Below, piece after piece: positions 34,689 to 46,014 of a stretch of 64,000 bases of DNA. The notes under the pieces were generated by a model. The model was not told the DNA's origin, did no database searches, and saw only the letters and a program-made list of their open reading frames with translations. Made by a program: the position numbers and the translations under genes. Each line of letters opens with the position of its first letter. Position 1 is the stretch's first letter. Source of the stretch: Psoroptes ovis (lineage: Eukaryota > Arthropoda > Arachnida > Sarcoptiformes > Psoroptidae); the NCBI GenBank assembly GCA_002943765.1, contig PQWQ01000017.1, positions 1 to 64,000 on the forward strand. Reading direction: 5' to 3'.

Positions 34689-36472
34689 GTAAGTCTATAC
34701 ATTTTGTTTATTTGTTTGAATTTGTCCAGTACATGCATATGCTGAGGTTCACATCTTGCGCTACATATTGAGCAGTCTACATACCCAGCAGCAGTTACAT
34801 GCTATGTTTTGATTTAATTTGATTCGATTCTCACGGTTTTCAAAAATCAATTTCGATTGATCATTGATCAATGTTATTGTTGTTGTTTATTTGATTCGGT
34901 TTTGTTTAAATTTTGATTTGATTTTGATTCTCAAATGATTCAATTCAAAATATGTTTCGCGCCAATTATTCAAACAAATTTGAACCAATCGAACAACCGA
35001 AACCCGATTTGATTCGATTCGAACGATTCAGTTCATTCAAATACAATTCAATTCAATTCAAACTCATTCAAAATCTATTTGTATGCCATTATCGTCCATG
35101 TCCATTGACCATGATGCATCATGGTCAATGATGGTGCGTTTCAGCGTTTCTCAACCTCTGTATGTTCATCGGTCGATGATCTGATCATCATTTGGTGCAT
35201 AATGATTTCGAATAACCGAATCAACGAGCCATCCGTAGATTTAAACGGTTGACCATCACTGTAATGATGTAAATCAATATCTTCAATATAATAATTTACC
35301 AATTAATTTTTCGGCCATTCGAATGGCCACCATTTTTGATCATTTTTAACCTATGTAATTATTTAAAATTTTCTGGTCATTTTTTGAATTCATTATTTAG
35401 GGTGTATTCTCTGTGCGTATGCTGTGGTACTCTCTGGTATCGGTTGATACTGGTTGGTACCCTTTGCCCTTGGCTTCGTCAATCCATTAGATCGAATGGC
35501 AACCATATGTCAGCTACTCATTATTCTTCATCTACACTGAATGACCGTTGATAATTTGAAACCAGCATTTGGTTTTTCAGGCATTTTGATGAGGTTTAAA
35601 CCTTGCTGACCAAGCTGAAAATTTATGAATTTGACACCAGCGTGTTTAAGTCCAAGTGAAAGTGAAAATGTCCATGAAATTTTAATGATTTCGAACTGAA
35701 TTAATTTAATTTGATTCCAATTATTTCGATGATCATAATTAAATACAAACAAATCATTAAATTCGTTCGAAATCAAAAGGTTATTACCCTTGAAAATGTC
35801 CCCAGAGGACAGTCCAGAAGTTTCCACAAACCAGAATCGTCAAAAATCATATCCATTACCTTAGCTTAGCTTAGCTCAACTCTATCAAGGGTCTTTAAGG
35901 GTCTTCAGTGGTCTTCAATCAGCCTTTCGAAGAGGCTTTCAAGCGAGGCCCTGAGCGAGATCCTGAACGACCTAATGGCCCCTTAAAGGTGTCCGGTGCT
36001 GCCGTAGCACCCTAGCACGTTAGAGCCAGCAAGCTAAGGTGCTTAGGTACCCTTAAACCATATTTATAGGTTTAAATTGGGCTTTGAATTTTCGGTTTTT
36101 CTGACCGACCACAACAACAAACTTTTCCGGGAAAATTTCCCATTAATATTTTCGAATAAGGGTACCACCCTGTTACGCTGATCGCTGGTAACAAATACAA
36201 ATTTTTGACTTATTTAAACCATAAAATGTCAGTAAATTTAAATGAATTCATTTGAATTAAATCAAAATCAGTAAACCACACACAAACACCATTATTATTC
36301 ATCGGTAATAATAATGATGATATTAATACAAATTACATTCGAGAACAAAGACCCATTCACATAGTCGGTAATGTAATAATATCGTCATTATTATTATTAC
36401 CCGTCGTCCATTGTTATTGTTGTTTATTGTCATTATTTAAATGTCGCGCAAGCTGCTACTGCTGCTGCTGCC

Positions 36473-36538
36473 GGTACTGGTACACTGATCGTATTGGACC
36501 TTACGGGTACTGATACACTGATCGTGTTGGACCTTACG
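36473..36538. repeat. 33-bp tandem duplication
   Basis: Two 33-bp units, each GGTACTG, then R, then TACACTGATCGT, one variable base, TTGGACCTTACG, differ at two positions and are followed by a partial third (GGTACC). The unit is G+C richer than its surroundings. A related GGTAC-rich stretch lies at about 35428-35462. Confidence 0.85.
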
Positions 36539-37036
36539 GGTACCTTTTTGTACTTTTGGAAATGGTTCAAACACACACAAATGATGACATTATTAGCTGT
36601 AATAATAATGGTGAATAGACTTACCAGTGATGATGATTTGATTGATTATCGCGTTGCGCTAGCTGCTGCTGCTGCTTGTGTAGCTTGTGTCATTTACATA
36701 TATAAATACAACATGTATCATTTGTTTGCTTGTCACATTTTGTCTCATTGTTTTCTGTCATGGTTATTGTTTGATATTGCTGCGCATTTTCCTGTCGCAG
36801 CCATTTGATTTTTGATTTGTTTTATTTCGCTTTATTTGGCTTTATTTGGTTTGGTTCTCTTAGTGTTAAACACACCATTTAAACACGTTAATTTCCAAAC
36901 ATTTATTTGATTTTTTGTGGTGGTGATGGCCATCAATTTTCCACCATTGTTTTGTTATGAATATGGTACATGGATCCTTATTATTACCATGTCATTGTTG
37001 CTGTTATTCATGAATAGGTTGTGGTCCATGTTTTTA

Positions 37037-37199
37037 CAAGGTTTATAAGTTTTAATTCGAGGTTTTAAAGTTGAATTTCGTAGTTTTAAAATTGAATTTC
37101 GTAATTTACTCAGCTTAAAATTGTATTCAAAACTACGAAAATAAACTTGAAAACTACGAAAATTAATTTTAAAACTACGAATATAAACTTGAAACCCTG
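37037..37199. mobile_element. TA-flanked palindromic MITE (family 2), copy C, expanded
   Basis: 163 bp, flanked by TA at 37035-37036 and 37200-37201. The right end in reverse complement begins CAGGGTTTCAAGTTTATATT and the left end CAAGGTTTATAAGTTTTAAT. It is about 43 bp longer than the copies at 9083 and 13884, because the internal word AAAACTACGAA with flanking AAACTTGA is tandemly repeated. Confidence 0.7.
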
Positions 37200-38146
37200 T
37201 AATAAGAAATTTTTTTTTTCAAATAAATAAATTGATACATCATTTGTTTATTCATTCGACCGCAATAAACAAGCGTAGTCAGCTTTGAAGGGACATGTTT
37301 TTTTTCAAATTTTAAAATTGCTTCCCCCCACCACTTGGTCCCCTCTCTCTTCCCCTTGCTGAAATCTACATATTTAGGGGCTATAGATTGTGTTTGGTTT
37401 TCAATATGATGAATTCACGTGTGTGAATACGTGTAAATTTACGCGTAAATACGTGCTAATACTACATGCTATTGTTGCGCTAGCTTTATCATTGAATTGA
37501 ACAACAACACTATTTGTTGAAGACACATGTATAACCTTTGACCTTATAAATTTAATTTTTGTTTAAAAGCCATTAATTTGGATTAAGATATATTTTTTTC
37601 AAAAAGAATTTTTCTCATGTCATTTTGACGATAATAATAATCGATATAAGTAGATTAGACCTTCTAGAAGAAGGGCCCTAGAAAGGCTATAACCTTAGCA
37701 AGAGTAGTGAACCACAGCGATGACCACAAAGATGGCCGGGCATAGCAGGTAGAGAGGTAGAGATGGGTACGGATTGTTTACCAGAATCGACCAAATACTT
37801 AAGCTTTAAGCCTCAAATTGTTTGAATTTTAAAGGTATTAACCTCATGAATACCTTGCGCATAAATTGTGTAATGGTAAAAATATTTAGGGATAATAAAT
37901 TCGAGGATTTGACCATTCAACTTTTGACCACAAATATTCGTCAGGGGGGCATTTTTGCGGGACGTGGATGACATCCACAATGTCCTTAATTCACCGACAA
38001 TCATCTCAAAGATGTTTCTGGGAATTTTCTCGGCGAGAAAATTTCCGAGAAAAGTGTCACGAACATGTTACGCATGTTTTCACATTCATTTTCAATTCAT
38101 TAATTCTATAGAATTCGGTAGCTTTTTTTTCGATTTCAAACCTTTA

Positions 38147-38522
38147 ACCTTTGCCGCCATTGACCATAATCATCAATATCCATATATCACACGTATCCAA
38201 AATCAAAGCTGCCGCCTGTAATCATTGTTCAAAGGTTGGTACCTCATGTGTTTGTTTGTTTGTTTGATCGATTATCACTTTATTTGATTGGGTCGGCAAA
38301 TGATCAAAGGTTTTGTACCTTTTGTAACCCTCAAAAAATAAATAATTTACCTGTCCACACACAGGTTTTTTTTTGTAAAAGGTATGAACCTTTGAAAATA
38401 TTGAAAAATTCGGAAACCGCAAAGGTAAAAAATGAAAAATGACCAATCGGAGAAATCCTTGAGGACCTTCACTATGTTTTTCAATATGTTGTAAATTAAG
38501 TTGTCAAAGGTTGCTACCTTTG
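38147..38522. promoter_or_regulatory. Cluster of seven ACCTTTG/CAAAGGT words
   Basis: Exact matches at 38147, 38230, 38305, 38388, 38420, 38505 and 38516, in both orientations, within 376 bp. Near matches follow at 38530-38550. The word overlaps the TCF/LEF core (CCTTTG followed by A/T) and half-sites of HNF4-type nuclear receptors. It could be a homotypic enhancer; no factor is proven. Confidence 0.4.
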
Positions 38523-41177
38523 CTGCTGGTAGCCTTTGTCCCTTTGCAGGGTCCGGCAAGGTCCTGACCACCATGGCCAACACCACCATCAACAAATTAT
38601 ACCAAAACAATCGATCGAAACAAATCAAATCAAATCCTTCGATTCTTTGAAATTATCTTAGCTTACCATTGTTGTTCTACAGGTCTTAACCTTGTAAATG
38701 TGTGGACCTTATTGTTGTTGTCCATCTTTTGATCCCATTAAAAAGTCAAACCACCACACAAACATTTGTTATACAAACCAACCACCTCGTAAACATTTGT
38801 AATAATGACAACGAAATGTAACATATTTTTTGAATGTTTTCCCGAATAAATTGTCAAAATGTCAAAAAATCCAAATAACAATAGCCTTACGCGGCTAATA
38901 TCAATAGCTTGCTGAGTTGCTTTTGTTGTTCGGCTCGCTTGTTGTTTATTTATTTGTTTGATCATTTGGTTGATCTCTTTATTTTTGAATGATGACATTT
39001 GACATTTCATTGAATTATTTAGATTTTTGACTTTTGACCGAAAAACAACAACTTGCGCGGCATGTTTTGCCGAGTTTTTTCGAGCTTTTCGCTGCTTGTA
39101 ATTGAGCTCGTTCTGAGCTGGTTATAGCCCTTGCCTTTGGTACCCAGTGCCGAATTTATCCTGTAGTTTTCTCCCCTTTCTTTTTCTCTCGGGTCCATGC
39201 TGTATCGTTGCGCATGTTTTCCCACTTTGATTGAAAATTGACTTTTTGACAATTTGTTGTTTGATTGGATTTGATTGGTCCTTTGAAATTTTGCCGAACC
39301 TTCACAAAACCTTTCAAAAATTTACCTTTCGACACCAAGAAATTCGTTGGTTTGTTTGATGATTGTTCGGTGGTTTTGTTTTGATGACAATCTTGACATT
39401 TTGCGCTGGTGATTATGATTTTGGTGGTGAAATATTCATAAATATCATGTCAAATGTCACAAATATGTGTCAATAAATAGAGTCGATTGATACATATCAA
39501 TCGACCATATTTGACTAAGGGTCCAGGGACCGATTTCAGGTTCTTAGGTCCCCGAAATTCGTTGACATTTGACATTAGAAAATTTAGCCGAAAGGATTTT
39601 TTACCCTAAGGGCAAAAAAGATTTTCAAATTCGAATTTTTTTACGGGAAATTTCTCAATCGGGTAATATTCGATGATTCTCGGGAAATTTCTCTAAGGTC
39701 ATTTCCCTGAAAAATTTTTCATTTCTGGAAAATTTCTCTCTTCTCCTCCTCATCCTCCGAATAGGCTTCTGGTTTTTTTTTTTTTTGAAAAAAAATTATT
39801 TAACAGGGTCGAACATTAAACATTGATTACATTTGAGTGATGGTGATTGACACCATCAACAATGATCATCATGTTTAATGGTGATGATTACCATGTTTTC
39901 GATCGTCGATGATGATGATGATGGTGATGATAACCAGATTCGGTTGTTGATTTGGGGAGGGAAATTTTCCCGAAAACTTGCGGTTTTTGGCTTTGCCTTG
40001 CTGCGCTAGCTGCTTGTCAGTCAATCAACCCCGAACCGAACGATAAACACCAGAACCTCATAACATTGGAAAATGTTTTCGTAAAAGTAACAATTTGTCA
40101 AAAAAAAAATGTTTTCGACAAGTTTCCCCCACCCTTAAAAGGTCAAACATGTCAAAATAGACATGACACATATCGTCATCAAAATTAGCTTGTTTTTTGG
40201 CTGATTTTAAAACTGGTTGATTGTATCATTCGTCATATTTCGGTTAACCGAACCAAAAAAACACCAAAAATAGTAACCGAAAATGGCCATTTTTAAGGTC
40301 AAAATTACATATTTTATGAATGATGCCAATCAAAAATCGTGGTTGTTTGTTCGTTCAAACATTTGGCCAGTAATTTCGTTGGTTTTTTGATTATTTGAGG
40401 TGAAAACAACCGTTGAATCACTTGGTTTGGCTTTGCCAAGCATTTTTCTGGTCATTCAAAATTGACAAGATTCATGGATCATCCAAATATGTCGGATGAT
40501 GATCCAGTAACAAATGATGACTTGCGTAAATGTGACGTAATTGCTTCCATTTTAATTATCGATTCATCGATGATGGCAGTGGGGGCAGTGGTGGTGGTGG
40601 TGGTGGTGAGGGTAGAGTCGCATCCATTTTCCACCCACCCTTTGTCATTTGACATTTGGTGACATATTTCTTGTTATTCCTATAATTATATGTTACGCTG
40701 TTTATGAATGTTTGAATACATGATGTTAATCATATAATTAATTATTATGAACATGAATTCTTCCAATTCATAAATAGTGAACTTATAATCTTATGCATAA
40801 GGCATCCGTACACATGCATTACATTATTATCATTAGGATACATTGTTTGTGGATCGGTCCCATTTTTTTTTCATAGATATCTTATAATTGATGCAACGCA
40901 AAAGAACAAAATTAAATAATTATAAGGTTTCAAGCTTAAGCCAATTTCAAGTCTACATGTTCAAGGTCTTTAAGGGTGTAAGTTGCAGGGTTTGAAAAAC
41001 TTTAGCCTTAAAGTAAACTTACCCAAGAAATTTGCTCGGAAACAAATGCGTCCTTCATTTCCAGGGAAATTTCCCGTAAATCAAAGCCAAATGCGTTCAC
41101 AAAATGGCCGCAAATGAATCGAATAAACAGCAATTCGAGAGGATCGCTCCTCTTTCTCCATATATTTGCCGACAAAG

Positions 41178-42578
41178 CAGCCAAAATGACAAGTAATTAA
41201 CTTTGGAGTTGAAACGAAAAATCATTCATAAATAAAGTACAAATATGAATGAATGAATGAATGAATAAATGAGTAAATAAACAAATGAAAACACACACCG
41301 AAAAAACAAATTAATCAAAAAAAAAAAATTGATTAGTGGGCGGGGCTAAAGTTTTTTAGTGTGTATACTAGAAAAAATGTTGAAACGATTCATTCATTAA
41401 ATTTTTTTCTTCCAATTTAATTTTCGGTCATTCATATATTCAATGATTGATTTGATTTAATTTCTTATTTACTTTGGAGATGATTAAATCATTCAAACGA
41501 CAAATATTTCAACGACAGCTACACAACGACAACATTATCATCCGCCAAACACTTACACTGATACACACACGCAGAGGCTAAGGGAGAACAAGTTTCAGCT
41601 TTGTCATTTATCTTTGAATTGATTCGAATTCGAATCAATTTAAATCAACAGCCAAAATGACAAGTTGTCAAACATCTTCGAGTTTTTTTTTGATTTTCTT
41701 AATCTTCAACTTTTTTATTATGACTGTCATTAATTCATTCATTCATTCATTCATAAATACAATGATCAATTAATTAGTCTAAATATTTTCGAATTTCGAA
41801 CATTTTTTCAAATTCGAAATTCGAATATTTTTTTTCTTTCATCCAATCATATGCGTTCGCAGCTGTGATTGGCTCCCAAAACTGAGCACATTGAAAGAAA
41901 CGCCCGAGAGGAGCACGGTGTGAGCAAGGAGCAGGAGCGATCCAATCATCCAATCAGATCTTGTCATTTTCTTCAACTCGTCATTTTTACACAGAAAAAA
42001 ATCTTGATAAATGACAAGTTGACTCAGAAGAAAATGGACGATTAATGACAAGCTTGAAAAGCTGAAAAAAGCTTGCGTTTTTTAGCATTCAATTTTTTGA
42101 CAAAATCAACGATAATCACCATGATTATTTATGCGCATGTTTTGATTTGTGTTCGTTTGTCGAACTAAAAATAAATCGAATGCGATCAAAAATCGGTAAT
42201 GGATTTGTGAATGGTTTGTTTCTGTACACAAATATGTGTTACAACAAACAAACACAAACAAATAAACAAACACGCAAACAAGCATTTAACATGTTTTCAT
42301 TTTTTTTTTGTTCGATTTGTTTTGTTGTTTGCCATTTTTTTATTGGTTAATAATTCATTACACTCAAATAAATTTGTTTTTTTTTTGACTCTTTTCATTT
42401 GTTTATTTATTTGTTGCTGTTGTTTTTTTTTTCGTGCTCCAAAATTTCAACAAATCACAAATTGATTAGATTTGTACATGTACATGATAATAACGATTGG
42501 TACGTCCCACTTTTTTGCGAAGCAAAAGTAAAAAAATTCGAAAAACAAGGCGGAGTCTTGTTTTCAGTACTTGTCATT
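41178..42578. promoter_or_regulatory. Cluster of AATGACAAG words with CCAAT boxes
   Basis: AATGACAAG or its complement occurs at 41185, 41656, 41960, 42010, 42044 and 42570. The first two lie in an identical 17-mer, CAGCCAAAATGACAAGT (41178 and 41649). Between 41843 and 41954 there are four CCAAT or ATTGG boxes in a G+C-richer patch, and GGGCGGGGC lies at 41338. It may be a promoter or enhancer of FoxG, or the promoter of an unseen transcript. Confidence 0.4.
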
Positions 42579-43888
42579 ATCATTGTTTTGATTCATTTGT
42601 TTTTTTTTATTGTTTTCGTTGTTTGTGAAAATATTTATAAAATATTTTGATTTGTAGGCGGTACTTGTTTCTTACTATTCTTTTTATTTATTTATAATTT
42701 ATTTCTGTCAATATTCTGACATTTGTTTTCATATAAACAAATATATACTGACACAGAGCGAAGCTCCGCCTACTTTGCAGTAGTACTACACATTTATATA
42801 TAGTTTACAGCTACTACACACACTCATTTACTGCTGCTGTTGCTTCTTCTACTACAACAAAAATTTATTTGTTTTCAGTGTAAAAAATCGAATTCGAATC
42901 TAAATATTTTTTTTTCGATTTTTCACCATTAACAACACAACAAAAACAAATCACTGAAAATACATTAAACAACACACCAACACAGTTGATAATAAACAAA
43001 GTGAAAACAAATCAACACATTTTGACATCGATTCATATCAATATTTTGAACGATTTTGGTACCATTCATACGTACGTATGTACACATTGCCGAAGCAAAT
43101 GTTCGTGTAACAACGAAAATGAAAAACATGAGAGAGAACATTCATTTTGTAGCTTGCGCATTGTGTAGCAATGAGCAATGTTGTTGATTGTAATTTGTAT
43201 TCACTGATTGTGTTTATGTGTTGTGTTGTTTGTCATCAACAAATCAACGATATTTAAATATTAAATCATCATAAATATTTACCGTACATATATTCATGTA
43301 TATTCAATATTAATGCATAGAAGATACAATAGATATATATGTATGATAATAGTGATTGTTGTTGTTGTTGTTGGTTGATAATAATTTACAATAATTTATG
43401 CCACACCTACTTTTGTTTGTGTTTGAATTTTAATACAATTTGTTTTGTTTTGTGTGTTTTGATTATTTTCATTTGAAATTTTCAATTGAAAACAAACAAA
43501 CAAATTTGAAAATTTAATTCAATTTTTAAATTTTGATTCAAATTCGTGAATTTGTTTCCATGTGTTTTGATATTTAGATTTGTTTATTTGTGCTTGTTTA
43601 CAATCATTTCATTTATTCGTGTTTCAATCGTGTGTGCGTGTGTGTGTGTGTTGATTGACACATTTCAGTGCTTTTTGAGAAATTTTCTCGGAAAGAATTT
43701 CCAAGAAACTTTCACCACGTACCTTCAAAGCCATATTTGGTGCATACGAATTTGCACGTGTTTGTAACACGTATCAATACTGAAATTATCAATAACAATT
43801 ACGAAAAACATTACGCAAGTTTTTTGTGTTTAAAGTTCAAGAAATTTCCTTGGAAATCCATCAAAACTAAATCAAACGGCGATCAACA

Positions 43889-45940
43889 ATGATGTTACCA
43901 CCGAAAAAGTTGACTGCACAACATTTTAATACCAATAATAATGATGGCAAGGTAATGGGCTGTGATCAGCGATCATCGCCACAACAGCAGCTGGCGCCGA
44001 AGAATTCAAATAAATGTTCAAATATATCAAATTCAATATTTTCAATATCGAATATAATATCATCGACCACATCATCGACAACATCGAATCGAAATCATAA
44101 TTCACCATCACCACAATCAGCTGATGATCATCATCATAATGGATCGACATATCCGAAATCATCAACATCATCGATTGATGAATTGATCAAAATCACTAAA
44201 TTAGACGATAATGCCGATGGTAATGGTCAGCGAAAGATCACTGCTGACCATAGCCGTAATGGCTCCAACGATGTCCCGATGGCCGATGGTGAATCGCTGA
44301 AATGTGACAAGAGCCTCGATCAACAAGGGTCTGGGGATGATAAGGCCAAGGGTTCGGATGATATCAAAACTGATGGTAAACACGAGGGTAATGACCATAA
44401 GAATGGTAATGATAATAAAGGTGATGGTAATAAGGATGGTAACAGGTCACAACCTTTGAAACATAAAAAGAAGAAAAAATATGAAAAACCACCGTTCAGT
44501 TATAATGCATTGATTATGATGGCCATACGACAAAGTAAAGAAAAACGTCTTACGTTGAACGGGATTTATGAATTTATTATGAAAAATTTCCCATATTATC
44601 GTGATAACAAGCAAGGATGGCAAAATTCCATCCGTCATAATCTTAGCCTCAACAAATGTTTCGTCAAAGTACCTAGGCATTATGATGACCCTGGCAAGGG
44701 TAATTATTGGATGCTTGATCCATGCAGTGATGATGTATTCATCGGTGGAACAACGGGGAAATTACGTCGCCGTAACACTTCGACATCACGTAATCGTTTA
44801 GCCGCTGCATTTCGCCGGTCAGTGGTCGCAGCTAATGCTGCTGCTGCTGCACAATCATTGTTTACACCGTTCGGCACGGCGGCCGTACCACACGGTCATC
44901 ATCCATTGAATTCGAATCATCCACATCATCCGCCGCATCATCCGCATCTTCACTCGTTGTCTTCGCATCAACATCCACATCCACATCATCCACTTTCATT
45001 GTTTCATAATTCATCGGCCACGACGTTAACTTCGGGACAACCGAATTCAGCCACACCACTGTTACCGAATTGGTTTTGTAATCCGTACAATTTGGCTGCG
45101 GCAGCAGCCGCAGCTGCTGCTCATCACCATCATCATCAACAACCGAACGGTTCGACCTTGCCGAATGGTCACTCTTCATTCGTACATCCACCGGTTCCGT
45201 CACCGCTACAACCAGCGACATCATCATCATCATCGGTATTATCACAACCACACCCACTTTTCAAAAGTTTGATGCCATCATTGAAAACGCCCTCCGCCTC
45301 CACCAATGCCTCCTCCTCAACGATGTCATCGAACTCTTCGATTCCATTATCATTCAACATTGATCGATTATCATCATCATCATCCGCATCTGTATCTACC
45401 ACAAATGCTTCAGCAACATCAACTACAACCACATCGACAACATCATCTTCATCAACATCATCATCACCATTATCATCGATATCGACAAACATTCGTTCGT
45501 CACCAACAACGACAACGCTTGCGCAACCTTTGATCAATCGTTCACTGTTCAATCCATACTTATTCGGTCAACATGCGCAACAAGCAAATTATGGCAGCCT
45601 GCTACAAGAAATGTATGAGCTACACGGGTTACAAGCGCTTAAAACGTTGGTTTCATCCTCCACCAACCCTTTACTTATGAATGGTGTATTACCAACATCA
45701 TCAACGACGACCGCGCCAGTGACACCTACATCGACCACATCAACCGCCGCACCAGCTGCAACATCGGCATCACCTTATGCAATAGCAGCAGCTGCGGCAG
45801 CTGCTGCTGCCGCTGCAGCGGCCGCAACAAATTCATTTGTAATGGAAAAATCATTGATCAAATCATTTCATCAAGCCACGCAGCAGCCCACCATGGTACG
45901 GTCGTCATCATCATCGGCCAAGCAAGAATCGATTAATTAA
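43889..45940 (+). CDS. FOXG1: FoxG / sloppy-paired forkhead transcription factor, intronless
   Basis: A single exon of 683 residues. The forkhead domain (from about residue 196) is nearly the FOXG1/Slp sequence: YEKPPFSYNALIMMAIRQS, LTLNGIYEFIMKNFPYYRDN, the recognition helix WQNSIRHNLSLNKCF, and the FoxG-specific extension DDVFIGGTTGKLRRR. The N-terminus carries FSISNII (residues 51-57), a good match to the eh1 Groucho-binding motif, so it is expected to repress transcription. The C-terminus has YGSLLQEMYELHGLQALKTL plus long His, Ser, Thr and Ala runs (a 13- to 14-residue Ala run near the end). In arthropods Slp acts in segmentation and head patterning; in vertebrates FOXG1 acts in the forebrain. 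It is flanked on each side by about 10 kb without other genes. Confidence 0.95.
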   Translation: MMLPPKKLTAQHFNTNNNDGKVMGCDQRSSPQQQLAPKNSNKCSNISNSIFSISNIISSTTSSTTSNRNHNSPSPQSADDHHHNGSTYPKSSTSSIDELIKITKLDDNADGNGQRKITADHSRNGSNDVPMADGESLKCDKSLDQQGSGDDKAKGSDDIKTDGKHEGNDHKNGNDNKGDGNKDGNRSQPLKHKKKKKYEKPPFSYNALIMMAIRQSKEKRLTLNGIYEFIMKNFPYYRDNKQGWQNSIRHNLSLNKCFVKVPRHYDDPGKGNYWMLDPCSDDVFIGGTTGKLRRRNTSTSRNRLAAAFRRSVVAANAAAAAQSLFTPFGTAAVPHGHHPLNSNHPHHPPHHPHLHSLSSHQHPHPHHPLSLFHNSSATTLTSGQPNSATPLLPNWFCNPYNLAAAAAAAAAHHHHHQQPNGSTLPNGHSSFVHPPVPSPLQPATSSSSSVLSQPHPLFKSLMPSLKTPSASTNASSSTMSSNSSIPLSFNIDRLSSSSSASVSTTNASATSTTTTSTTSSSSTSSSPLSSISTNIRSSPTTTTLAQPLINRSLFNPYLFGQHAQQANYGSLLQEMYELHGLQALKTLVSSSTNPLLMNGVLPTSSTTTAPVTPTSTTSTAAPAATSASPYAIAAAAAAAAAAAAAATNSFVMEKSLIKSFHQATQQPTMVRSSSSSAKQESIN

Positions 45941-46008
45941 AATTCTTAATTAACCATTGAATTACTTACTCATTAATAATTTCCCATATTTCACCATTTG
46001 TGTACAAA

Positions 46009-46014
46009 AATAAA
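46009..46014 (+). promoter_or_regulatory. Poly(A) signal of FoxG
   Basis: AATAAA lies about 70 nt beyond the FoxG stop codon and is followed by T-rich sequence, implying a very short 3' untranslated region. Confidence 0.6.

Larger units (their letters stand above)
33513..43888. other. 10.4-kb non-coding region upstream of FoxG
   Basis: No gene of more than one plausible exon is seen on either strand. It is strikingly large compared with gaps of a few hundred bases elsewhere. Contents: a hairpin-centred palindrome (about 34022), an isolated exon-like segment (34576), a G+C-rich patch near 35870-36070, a 33-bp tandem duplication (36473), a MITE (37037), a cluster of ACCTTTG words (38147-38522), and a cluster of AATGACAAG words with four CCAAT boxes and an Sp-like GGGCGGGGC at 41338 (41178-42578). 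TGCGCTAGC words occur at 36655, 37476 and 40002, with a partial match at 33903. It probably holds FoxG enhancers, which is inference. Confidence 0.6.

Noticed and set aside
37813..39338. Short ORFs on both strands in the region upstream of FoxG
   Set aside because: All short, different in each frame, no splice-linked partners and no recognised domains.
42147..42650. Overlapping Phe-rich plus-strand ORFs
   Set aside because: Translation of T-homopolymer DNA with no family features.
33513..43888. Possible tRNA genes or CRISPR-like spaced repeats
   Set aside because: No B-box plus cloverleaf was recognised by eye, and repeats are simple tandem or dispersed words in a eukaryotic genome.
45169..45552. 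Acidic Asp/Val-rich ORF antisense to FoxG
   Set aside because: Shadow of the Ser/Thr-coding ATC and ACC codon runs in FoxG.
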